Shown here piece after piece: positions 51,655 through 61,344 of a stretch of 64,000 nucleotides of DNA. Position 1 is the stretch's first letter. Each line of letters begins with the position of its first letter. The notes beneath the pieces were generated by a model that saw only the letters and a list, made by a program, of their open reading frames with translations, had not been told where the DNA came from and made no database searches. The position numbers and the translations under genes were made by a program. Location: assembly GCA_934045075.1 (NCBI GenBank), contig OW203730.1:7328785-7392784 (forward strand), written 5' to 3'. The DNA comes from Yponomeuta sedellus (Eukaryota; Arthropoda; Insecta; Lepidoptera; Yponomeutidae).

Positions 51655-51893
51655 TTTTTTTATATAGCCTATAAATGTCTCACTGCGGGGCACAGGCCTT
51701 CTCTCAGAGAGAGTGCCCACCGCAGACTGGGTATTTGAACACCTCAGACCGTCAGGTTTCCTCACGATCTTTTCCATCGCGTTAGCGAGTTAACGAAGAC
51801 AAAGTCATTGGTGCATACCCGCACTGGGAATCGAACCTGGGTCTCTCGCTTCCGAGAAAATTGTTCTAACCACTAAACTGGGCTACCGCCGCG
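51655..51893 (-). mobile_element. SINE-A copy with a different tRNA-like head
   Basis: The tail TCTCACTGCGGGGCACAGG and body TTTGAACACCTCAGACCGTC and CAGGTTTCCTCACGATCTTT are as in other copies. The head reads GGAATCGAACCTGGGTCTCT and CTAAACTGGGCTACCGCCGC, which differs from A1. Confidence 0.7.
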
Positions 51894-51924
51894 GGACGCC
51901 TGATTGTTTATCAGGTTGTTTTTT

Positions 51925-52115
51925 TTTTTTAATTTATTTATTTAAGGCACATAAGTGTACATAGTTAAATTAAGCAAATCAAAATCACAAAAACCTGGGA
52001 GGTTTATTGATTTTCTGAGTGCACTCTATACAATACACAACAGTTCATATTATATAATATGGTAATAAACTTAAGTTCATTAAGTTCATTAACTTAATCC
52101 CGGATTCACTTACGT
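51925..52115 (-). repeat. LINE 3' end with polyA tail, plus MITE M3 piece
   Basis: Poly-T and TTTATTTATTTAAGGCACAT suggest a minus-strand LINE end. TTAATCCCGGATTCACTTAC at ~52095 is an M3 end. Confidence 0.5.
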
Positions 52116-52387
52116 AATGCCCATAATGCCCGCCCGTTCTAGTACGCGAATTGTTAATTTTGTGTGGGAAATTAATTTTGTACACATAAATTGTATGGGC
52201 AATGGCCATCGTCGAGTTTCTTTCACATTATAATCGTCAACCATTAAATTAAACTACTGTGTTCCACAATGAGAATTACCCAGAACAAATTACGTCGCTT
52301 ATTACCAAGTTAAGATTCTCTTGAAGATATTTAGTCCCATGCAAAAGTGAATTGGTAACTTGATTTTAATTTAGGTGATAAAAAACA

Positions 52388-52460
52388 TAAAATAACATAA
52401 CCTCACGCCTGTATCCCAGTGGGGCAGACAGAGACCAGAGACTGCCACTTGTCATTATCG
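52388..52460 (-). repeat. Dispersed repeat J
   Basis: CATAACCTCACGCCTGTATC, GCAGACAGAGACCAGAGACT and GCCACTTGTC. Confidence 0.6.
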
Positions 52461-52499
52461 GTTAAGGTGATGATTTCATAACTATTTGAGTTGTAGTAA

Positions 52500-52640
52500 A
52501 AATAAAAGAATAAATAAAATAAATAAAAATAAAAATCCTTTATTTCAGGCATTACCCATATTGTTAGTAACAATAGTGACTTAAGACTATATTAGTAACA
52601 ATAATAACTAATTCTAATCTGCTAATGTGCTCAATTATTG
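52500..52640 (-). repeat. LINE 3' end with A-rich tail
   Basis: AAATAAAAATAAAAATCCTT and TATTTCAGGCATTACCCAT look like a LINE end; 58245-58275 has a similar GCCTGAAATAAATAAA junction in the other orientation. Confidence 0.45.
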
Positions 52641-52732
52641 TTGGTACGTAACTGTATAGAGACTTCTATGTCTCTCGGCCCACATTTCGGTGTATCGACT
52701 ATCTACCCCATCTCTCTATGTAGAGAACTATA

Positions 52733-52850
52733 AGAATGTAGAGTGCTTGAAATTTTCTATACGCGGTGGGCACGCGTAGTAATTAAGCCACTACTCACTC
52801 TCTGAGAGAACGCCTGTGCCCTTCAGAGGGTCATAAATAGACTGCACTAG
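52733..52850 (+). mobile_element. SINE-A 3' fragment
   Basis: GCTTGAAATTTTCTATACGC, GGTGGGCACGCGTAGTAATT and CTCTGAGAGAACGCCTGTGC. Confidence 0.65.
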
Positions 52851-52929
52851 GCACAATTACAGAGTAGCTTTTAAGGTGTAGTTGTCTACCGTGCAAACTC
52901 TACAACTCTGGGACGGCGAATGTTGAATT

Positions 52930-53370
52930 AAAAACAACAGGTGGGTGGCACACAGTCTCCCGCGACAGCCCAACCACGCCGGCCGCATTCTTCCGCAAAA
53001 CACACAGACGGGCGCGTTATTGCAAAAAAGCGCCGACACAAAGAGTTCCGGCATTCGCCGACACTTTCCCCCGTGTGGTCCCACGACACACTTGCCCGCG
53101 ACCCGTCCGACGGGAACGCCCAAAATATTCGGTGATTGTGCGCCCGGTGCGCCCCAGACTTTACTTTCGCGGATTTCTGACGCCAATTAAGCTGGCTGGG
53201 GCAGGTTGTAGATAGAGGTACTGGCCTTTTACTGAAACTTTCGTTAGCGCCGCACGTTTTTGCTTTAAATTTGAATTCACTTGCGTACCCAATCTGGATG
53301 TCGGTTGCATTTGGAAACCGTTGTACTTCATCAGTTGTCGATTTTTCGGCTGATGGGACCATTCCAATGC
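52930..53370. other. CG-rich block of unknown function
   Basis: High CpG content (CGGCCGCATTC, GCCGACAC twice, GACCCGTCCGACGGGAACGC) between AT-rich flanks. Long open frames exist on both strands (minus 52928-53362, 144 codons), as expected in GC-rich DNA. None shows a recognisable motif or clear splice signals. It could be a CpG-rich regulatory region or an exon. Confidence 0.3.
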
Positions 53371-53424
53371 CACTTTAACTTATAGTGCCACAATGCCCAT
53401 TACCTTAGTTACAATAACAGTTTT

Positions 53425-53468
53425 TTTATGTAGCCTAAAACGTGCCACTGCAGAGCACAGGCTTACCT
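53425..53468 (-). mobile_element. SINE-A tail fragment
   Basis: TTATGTAGCCTAAAACGTGC and CACTGCAGAGCACAGGCTTA only. Confidence 0.5.
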
Positions 53469-53485
53469 ATATCGATTATTTATTA

Positions 53486-53678
53486 CAGTCTGTTAGCTTT
53501 TAGAATATACCTCGGGCTCTAGAGTAGGCTTCGGGTTTCACCGAAAGCACACGAGTGTAACTACTTCCTGCTCTGATTTCGAAATTAAGTGTCGTATTAG
53601 TTCCGATATTTCTATTACACGAATATATCCGATTATATCCGATGTTAGCCGAGGTATATTCTAAAAGATTACAGACTG
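53486..53678. mobile_element. TA-flanked MITE M7, copy 2
   Basis: TA on both sides, ends CAGTCTGT.A.CTTTTAGAA and complement. The interior CTCGGGCTCTAGAGTAGGCT and GAAAGCACACGAGTGTAA match 32180-32360 in inverted orientation. Confidence 0.8.
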
Positions 53679-53689
53679 TAGTTATTTAT

Positions 53690-54780
53690 TTATGTGGTCT
53701 GTGAGACACTGCGGATATGTCTCTGACGGATCACATTATCATTATTTTGCACCTTGAGAGACTTTGATTCGGTGCATTGATACTACCGTTGTGGTATTCA
53801 CATTATAGGGTCATACATAACAGATTGCACAGATTAAAGACTCTTGTCTTACGCCTTTGTCTCCCATTACGCTGCATGCCACGCCATTTCTTTCAGTCCC
53901 TTGCCAGTCACTTGAAGCTGTGGCTTATCTTTGGCAAGTTTTTTCCTCTAGGTCAATCTGTTTAAAACACTTCCTAGTATCAAGATAAGAATGTATAAGG
54001 TTATATCAAGATAAGGCTTTTTCAATTTATTTTAGCCCTTTAGTCCCCGTTTTGGTCGTTTCATAAATCTGAAAAGGAGACGTGCTTAATTAATACCACT
54101 AATTAATGATCCATTGAAGGGTCCATTTCGTGACCCGATTTTGGACGCGTTTAAGAAGTTACGGCCGTGGGCATGTCGCGGCATTGAGTGGACTTTAAGT
54201 ATAATTATTGTTTTAATTGAACAAAGCACCATGTAATGAAACATAAACATTATCAGCCTTTATGAGAAACGCTAAACTTGTGCGTGTAAGCTCTTTCTTT
54301 CGCAGTCTTCCTCTAAGAGAATCTGAGATATAACGACTCGTTGTACACTTTTAAAATCAAATTGTCTAAATTATTAATACAAATTACCGATTAACACATA
54401 AAATATTTGTTTACTCTAAAATTCATAAATTGTCTTATATTCTAGTTTTAGTTACCTATTTTAAGTAGTTATGTTAGTTGCCTCATAGACTGTTATGTTG
54501 TATATACATATATTTGGCGTTATGGTTTGACAAATACCTTATCAAAACTTGAATGTAGTGCTATGTCTACAATGCTGTTTTGTACATCTTTTAGTACCTA
54601 AGAAATAGACAAAATAAACCTACTGACACAAGAAAAGTAGATATCCAAATGGGAATACGCCAGCGATTTAACGATAAAGCCAGTGAGACTGCCTGCTTAC
54701 AACGAGCTTCCTAGGACGCTCTTCCTCTAGCTGCAATATTTCATGCGATAACAAATTGCCCAGTGAGTAATAAGGGATAT
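53690..54780. other. Unassigned stretch
   Basis: No supported gene or named repeat. Confidence 0.35.
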
Positions 54781-54787
54781 TACTCAC

Positions 54788-54858
54788 CTTCACTGTCAGT
54801 GACCAAGCCACACTCTCGACAGGCAACTTCGTAAAGACCCTAGCGCGAGGCACGCCTT
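54788..54858 (-). CDS. Possible internal coding exon, unidentified
   Basis: On the minus strand GCGCGCCCACAG (acceptor-like) precedes 71 bases ending ACAGTGAAG and then GTGAGTAATA, a strong donor. One frame is open through the exon (GVPRARVFTKLPVESVAWSL and three more residues); the other two have stops. GC content is above the flanks. No family was recognised. It could belong to the same minus-strand gene as 10690-10885, but nothing links them. Confidence 0.3.
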
Positions 54859-55029
54859 CTGTGGGCGCGCACTAAATTACGTACAGTCGTCTCGCGCTGT
54901 CTCGAGAAAAGGGAAAAAAAAGTGCAGTGTAGGATGGAGGGATTAACTTATTAAGCGCGCAACCTTCGGTCCTCCAAAGTCGGTTTAAAATTGGTTGTAG
55001 CGCATTGTTCAAAATGTTTGTCGGCATCA

Positions 55030-55212
55030 GCAATATCTTAAAAACCTATTTGGAGGCTAAAAATTCCACCCATGCCGGGATTCGAACCCGCGACCTCTGG
55101 CTATCCGTGCCAGCGCTCTTCCAACTGCTCAATGGGCGACTCACCGGCATCAGTAAAATTTCGAACCTCTTTACAATACTCTCTGTATTACGTACAGGCA
55201 GCGACATCTAGT
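55030..55212 (-). mobile_element. tRNA-like foldback element, one arm plus spacer
   Basis: Minus strand: spacer (GTACGTAATACAGAGAGTAT, GTAAAGAGGTTCGAAA), then the tRNA-like arm with B box GGGTTCGAATCCC and ATGGGTGGAA, then GCCTCCAAATAGG. The outer GTTAGTGCATT end and second arm are missing. Confidence 0.75.
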
Positions 55213-55214
55213 CG

Positions 55215-55910
55215 AAGTAATTTTCATCACTTGAAGCTCCGAGTACCTACTTTGCAGTTAGGTTTTACATCGGAATAATATCGCTGTACCCACATGATTA
55301 TATGATTAATCAGCAATATCCCCCAAACATCAGCAAAATATAATATATGGATACTTCAGTTTTCGGCTGTTTTAATCACCAAATCAACATGGTAGAATTT
55401 TTTAAAGGTATCTTAACATTTTGCTATTATTGGCTTTTACTTCGCACATATGCCTGGACCCTTAAGACTTACGTTAAATCAAAGAGCATTAATGCTTGCT
55501 GTTTTAATATCAGAATAATACATTTATTGTACTTGCTAGGCATTTACAAGTATGCGTATAAAGTGCATGTACGGCGTAGTAGATGGTGGTAGATGCGTAG
55601 ATGAGATGTGTACTATGAGCGTGTTTTGTGTTTTCCAGGGAGAGTGTGGATGGGGCGCGTTAAATACTCCTAGAACCGGTCTCTCTAGGACGTGATTGAA
55701 AATGTCGAATAGAAAATTCTTTAGCGAGCTACCTCTTTAAATACTGACCGTCTCCATTTGTCCTAATAATTTATTTATAACTTTTAAAGTATATAGAAAT
55801 TTACTTGGAAGTAAATTACACGTCGATTAGAGTTTATAACATACAACAGCTTTTATTCTGAGATGTTTATTTGAGTTAATTTTTTTCTGTTTTAAAGTGG
55901 GGCGGTTTAA
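55215..55910. other. Unassigned stretch
   Basis: No supported gene or named repeat. Confidence 0.35.
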
Positions 55911-55916
55911 TAGGTA

Positions 55917-56085
55917 ATTTTAAAAACCTATTTAGAGGCTGAAAATTCCGCCCATGCCGGAACTCGAACCCGCGACCTCTGGTTCCAGCCGTAACCGTAC
56001 CAACGCTCTCTCAACTGAGCTAATGGGCAAGTGCCGGCATCAGCGAAATTTCGAACCTCTTTACAATATCCTCCGTATTATTTTT
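55917..56085 (-). mobile_element. tRNA-like foldback element, one arm plus spacer
   Basis: Minus strand: spacer ATACGGAGGATATTGTAAAG, then A box TTAGCTCAGTTGAGAGAGCG, a short insertion in the anticodon arm (GGCTGGAACC), B box GGGTTCGAGTTCC and GGGCGGAA. Confidence 0.75.
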
Positions 56086-56089
56086 GATA

Positions 56090-57070
56090 GGAAATGTTAA
56101 AAAAGCTGAACAGCCATACTTCTACGTAGTAATGTTGCGACATTAGTAAAGCGCGTAAAGCATATACTAAATAAACTTTTACACATCTGTTATTTTAAAA
56201 ATAAAATCTAAGAAAATCGAAGGAATTGGCAAACAAAACTGCATTCATATGTAACTATTCAATTGAATGAACATATTATACATTCTTCTACGTAGGACAA
56301 AGATTTACTTAAGGCTGCGACGTTGATAGAGAACGTTAAGCGCGAATTTAATAAAAAATCGTAAAACCCTGATAATATGAAAAATTTAAATCTAAAAAAC
56401 ACCCGTAGGAACAAAGCCGTTGCCTAACACGAACTCAATTTGGTGTCTCAGGATAGGCTCGTATTAGATATAACCCTGTTTGCAAACAAACATCACCAAG
56501 ACACCACTGGGTACCAACTTATGCGCATATTTCACCCACAAACCGCTGCAACAATACCAAAGAGTACACGGTCCCAATACTGGCGAGCTTATGGAAACTG
56601 GAGTAAATTAAAGACAACGCTTTAATAAGCCTACACTAGTTTCGACTTGTATACAGGCCATTACTTTGTCAGCAATAGTTGCGGCTATTCCCAGTAGCAC
56701 TAATCACGTGGGATGTAAGGGAGATAATTGAACGCAAACTTGCGCATAACCAGGCCTACAGAACGGCGTCTGAAGAACTTTGATTCGTGATCGATACAAA
56801 TAGATACTAGCCAAATGCTATTTTAAGTCGGTGTCTCACTTGGCCTCTCGAATAGGCAAATATTGACCATCCAAATAATGTTTTCTGATTTTAAATATAA
56901 ATATGTACACATAATAATATTTTTTTTTATATTTACGGTATATAATACATTTCAGCTTAATAAACGAACTTAATACTTACAAAATAAATGGGACCTAACT
57001 GTTGTAATCAAAACGTCACAACTCTACTGCAAACTGTGCTTTTTCTTCTAAAATATTTCTATAAATCAAA
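56090..57070. other. Unassigned stretch
   Basis: No supported gene or named repeat. Confidence 0.35.
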
Positions 57071-57084
57071 ACTTGCTATAGGCT

Positions 57085-57216
57085 AGTATTTTCTAAGGTT
57101 AACACGAGCAGTAGACATAATTAAAACTGTTTTTATACGGAAAAAGTGCCGAAACGTTGGAAAATTGTAAAAATGTAATAAACGAGCATAAATCCGTATA
57201 AAAACAGTTTTAATTT
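57085..57216. mobile_element. 132-bp inverted-repeat insertion with 12-bp target duplication
   Basis: TTGCTATAGGCT flanks it at 57073-57084 and 57217-57228. Inside, AATTAAAACTGTTTTTATAC.. (57119-57141) pairs exactly with 57193-57215. The loop holds AAGTGCCGAAACGTTGG, the same GCCGAAACGT core as the elements at 47-51 kb. Confidence 0.8.
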
Positions 57217-57229
57217 TGCTATAGGCTCT

Positions 57230-57890
57230 CAGGTTTTATTTTAATTGTTATGCATTTTTACAGCTGTAAGTTTTTCTATTACAATAAAATAAAATATCAA
57301 AAGAATCGTGTATCTAGTAAACACGTCCCTTGTTCCCTGAAACCATAGCTCTAAAGTAAGAAACCTACGACACAACCTATCACTGTATTTACATTGTATC
57401 AATTATCTCATGTTAACCAGCTCAGCCTTAAATGAGTCGAATAAAAATGCAAAGTGGAGCAAAGTCTTGATGAGACAGTTGATAGGTGTAATAGCCGTCT
57501 ATTCACCATCCAGTGATGCGAATGGCAAGATAAATGCTCCGATTGTCTCTTGTTTTTCCTAGCCAACAATGATTGTTCGAGAGGAATGCTACCAGCTGAG
57601 TTATGTGGACGCAAAGACGAGTTCTAGGTACTTTGAGCGTGCAACTGCGTGTTTTTTATGTGGAACGATGGAAATTAAAAAAGGAGTTCAGTGGGCTATC
57701 ACTTTCGCACCGGATTTCTGTGAATAGATAATATAATTAATTCGGTGTTATTAAGGCGGTCTTGTAGTTTTGTGAGGTCGAAGCGGCACCCGTACTCTCG
57801 ATATTAATTTCGCCGAATTGCGTTACGATTGAGTGAGTATGTCTAAAAATAATACAGTCAAATTTGCCTTAAGTTTCCAAAGTGAGCGCC
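57230..57890. other. Unassigned stretch
   Basis: No supported gene or named repeat. Confidence 0.35.
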
Positions 57891-57896
57891 CTGAAG

Positions 57897-58113
57897 TAAT
57901 AATAATCATAACTTCCACACAACACCATTACTTGTCCTGGTCCTAAACTAGGATACCCTGTGCTATGGTAACCAGGCAAGGACATTACAAATATGAAAAT
58001 ACACCGAGACTGAGGCCATTTTTACTGATCTGGTACCGCGGCCTCCAGTGGGAATCGAACCTAAGACCTCAGTTTCGGTAGTCAAGCGTGATAACCGCTA
58101 GACCATCGAGGCA
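57897..58113 (-). mobile_element. SINE-E, full copy
   Basis: Minus-strand head near 58113: GCCTCGATGGTCTAGCGG (A box), GGTTCGATTCCCACTGG (B box). Body ends with ACAACACCATTACTTGTCCT beside a TAA/TAT repeat. Confidence 0.8.
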
Positions 58114-58114
58114 G

Positions 58115-58555
58115 TAAAATAAGTTAAATGCTATTTGTTACAACTAAATTGTTTACTAAATCTTCATTCCATATCCCACTTCAAATTTGAAATCTTAAAA
58201 GAGTAAAGGTACAGCTAAATATACACTAACAAATTTATGGGTGTTTACGCCTGAAATAAATAAATAAAATAAAAAAAAACAGCTGAGATCTTAAAAGTAA
58301 ACACCTGTGATCTTAATGAAAAGGTAAACAGAAATTTTGCTACCCTTTTTCTTGTTTGCAAAATCATACCGATGGCAGCTTACATTACACTGCATACGCC
58401 ATTTAATAAACATAATATAAAATCTTTATGTAGAAATAAATTTCAAATTTCTGAAACCTTAGAATCCAAAGTGCAAAATTAGTGCAGGTAGGTAACCTTA
58501 CCTGCCTGAAAATAAGAGGTAGAATTTTAATTTTACTTCCAATGAGGTTCCCATA
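58115..58555 (+). other. Mostly unassigned; LINE 3' end at about 58225-58280
   Basis: AAATTTATGGGTGTTTACGC then CTGAAATAAATAAATAAA and an A-rich tail looks like a plus-strand LINE end. No supported gene. Confidence 0.4.
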
Positions 58556-58559
58556 CATA

Positions 58560-59898
58560 GGGTAACTTAGTCGGTTTGCCGGCCACCTTCAGTTTTCGGC
58601 CATCACGCAGTTTTTACGAAATAATAAGAAAATAAAATAGGCCCGAGTAAAAAATCTATTGTTACCGCATAGATTCTAATGATGTCTTTGCCTACATAAT
58701 TAAGTATCTTAGTAGCGTTTCATTTGTTTCGTCAGTTTTCCCTCGCGTTTCAAGCAATCTGAATGTGTGTCGAAAGCAGGGAAAAAAATAGTGCGCGCCA
58801 ATTATTTGCATGGTAAGTTACGACATTGTGTATTGATTTATCCGCCAAAATATTACTATAATGCACAGTTGATATGTTAAACTGATGTTATTTTGATGAA
58901 AATGTCTATAATACTTAGTACTTTTAGTAAATATTAGGTGGACGGATAACTAACTTCAATTTTGACGAGCCAGTTGATTCTCGGCCGCCTGGCCGAAATC
59001 TGACACCGATCCTACGATTATAAATTCATTAATTTACCATTGAATAATCACTTTTTCCAAATCATATTGTTGAGATATAATTTAAAAAGTATCCTGATTT
59101 ATGCAGTTAGATTTCGGCCGCATGTTTACTAATTGCATTCGTTCTTAAAATCCATTTTAATTGTTTTGTATAACGGTGGCCGGGAGAGGGACTTCGTAAA
59201 TCCACTTTTCGGCCTAAGTGTAATAAAATGACCGAGAACTAAGGATATTTAGGTTATTTTTCGGTCATTTATAAAAGCGGTGATGAATACTAGTAAATCT
59301 ATTTATTTCAATAAGTTTCTCTTATATTAACTAAGATCCTGATCTAAGAGAACTTTTTCATCCTTGATTTGTTCGAAAGAGTTTAATTATATATTGACAT
59401 TGGCGGCCGAAAGTTAACTCCTTCAAATTAGGTTGTCGGCCATTTTATGCAAGGTGGCCGAAACCCGGGTTGACCAATTTTGTTTATCGGCCATGATTTA
59501 TTGAGAGGCCGGAAATTGGTTAATGTTTTAGTTTTAAGTATAAACAATATTAAAAGCTCTTTGATTTTTTTTACTCTTTTTATTGTTATTTAAAAACGAT
59601 ACACCACCATAAAAATAAGAGTTATTAGAAAAAACAAAATGGCCGAAAACTAACAAAACAAGTGGCCGTAAACTGAAATAGGTGGCCGGGAAAGAGCAAA
59701 ATCCACACCTCACGATATTTTTATTTTTTATAATTAAACGATAGTGTTTTCTTAGATAAAGGTTTGAAAAATGGAAATTGCAATAGTTTTACGATTCAAA
59801 AGTATTTTATTTGTCCATTTTTGTTTACTCTGTCATTGAAAAAAATCGCTCTGAATATGAAAATGTCCTTAAATGGCCGAAAACCGGCTAAACTACCC
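58560..59898. mobile_element. 1.34-kb DNA transposon packed with GGCCGAAAAC-like motifs
   Basis: Bounded by GGGTAACTTAGTCGGTTT on the left and the complement of GGGTAGTTTAGCCGGTTT on the right, with TA outside each end. Within it I count about seventeen variants of TGGCCGAAAAC/GTTTTCGGCCA in both orientations, densest near the ends and in 59390-59520 and 59640-59690. No transposase frame. Nonautonomous element with subterminal binding-site arrays is the likely class. Confidence 0.75.
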
Positions 59899-60008
59899 TA
59901 TTTTACTGTTTCCTACAACCGTGTCATGTTTATTTGCAGAGGCTACGCATTAACCAAGAGGTTACATGCGTACTTATGTACATTATTTTTGTGACTCTCA
60001 TAAACCTA

Positions 60009-60265
60009 CAGTCTATTTATTCTTACTTGTCCAATTTAGTAAACAAGATTCTAACCTTAAAATTGAGATTAGATGCCTAAACTAGACATTTTCTCGCAAA
60101 TTCATGAACTATCATGAACTATGTTTATAAAATTGGCAGCGTGTTATCTAAAAGAGTGTTCCAGGTTACTTCATTTAAGGAAATATGGCAGATTTGGACT
60201 AAAAAGTCACGATTTAAGAGTAGAATATTGTTTACTAAATTGGACAAGTAAGAATAAATAGACTA
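60009..60265. mobile_element. MITE M13 with ~45-bp inverted ends
   Basis: CAGTCTATTTATTCTTACTT and GTCCAATTTAGTAAACAA are repeated inverted at 60222-60264. TA lies on the left; the right flank has decayed. The CAGTCTRTT start is shared with M7. Confidence 0.75.
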
Positions 60266-60269
60266 GAAG

Positions 60270-60635
60270 CTTCATAATATGTACATATTTACGTGATTTA
60301 ACAGCACTACCTCTCTCAAACAATAAACCGTCGAAAACTCATCTCACTTTACATCTCTGGAATTGAACCTCGTACCTAGATAATGTTTACGCCAACGGGG
60401 TCATCCCATGGTATCCAGTGGCGAGAGAACGACGACTTTCCCTTGACAAAGTGGTACAAAGACAAACGACAAATATTTGTACGTGGCACTTTCGTTGTCA
60501 GTAACACGATCTTGAGATGAGACTGCTATTCCTTATTATTAAGTTGGGCTTAACTACACTACTCTACACTTGAACAAGCAATGCACGACATTAAAACAAG
60601 CAGTGAAAAAAAATCTTAAGATCTTTTTATCTAGT
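60270..60635. other. Unassigned stretch
   Basis: No supported gene or named repeat. Confidence 0.35.
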
Positions 60636-60639
60636 GTTT

Positions 60640-61005
60640 ATTGTATTAAATCTATAGTCGAGATAGCACCGCATTTAGTTGTACTTAGTATAGGGCTAGC
60701 GAGATCTGTGTAATATGTCCATGAATATTTATTTATTTATATTGTATTTATTTCCTAATCGCGTAGATTGTTATTATAACGTATTTATGTAAGTTTATCA
60801 TAACTATTTAAGTAACTGTTTATGTAGGTGCATTGTTATTTATATAAGTATTGTAATAATATATTCATATTTGCACCGACTACCCTTCTCTTATTTCCTT
60901 TGGCAACTTTCCCTCGTAAGGTTGTCTGGAGGAAATTGTTCTTTGTATCTTTACGTGTTTTATAATATGTACTCTGGTGTACAATAAAGAATATTCTTAC
61001 CTTAT
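60640..61005 (+). repeat. LINE 3' end, longest copy in the window
   Basis: Starts ATTGTATTAAATCTATAGTC as at 16490, continues to TTTGCACCGACTACCCTTCT, AAGGTTGTCTGGAGGAAATT and GTACAATAAAGAATATTC. It ends in TTACC/TTATC repeats as at 35800-36052. It joins the two partial copies into one family. Confidence 0.7.
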
Positions 61006-61024
61006 CTTTATTGTGATTTTAAGA

Positions 61025-61335
61025 CTTTAAGGCTCTGGGAGCTGCTAACAGTGCCACTAATGGAATAAAAATCATAACTTGTGTTTTTTTTTATTAATAG
61101 CAAAAAAATTACCTTTACATTTTTGGTTTTACAAATTTCGCCAAACTGCAGTGCAGTTGGTTGGCGTTGCGCTCTTATAACTTAAGGCTTAATTTAATTA
61201 TTTTACAGCTACCTATACTTAGTAATGTAAGTACCTATTTAATTTTCTTTCTATTAAGTTTTTTTTAAAAAGTAAACATCAAAAATATTAACCACTATGA
61301 CAACTATTTTTAGAACCTGGTATCACCAACCTGGG
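61025..61335 (+). repeat. Dispersed repeat shared with 425-592
   Basis: Same two end blocks as the copy at 425 with a longer centre (61110-61270). Confidence 0.5.
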
Positions 61336-61344
61336 ACTTTATTC

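Noticed and set aside
52928..53362. 144-codon minus-strand frame and overlapping frames on both strands
   Set aside because: CG-rich sequence gives open frames on both strands; no motif, start context or splice evidence.
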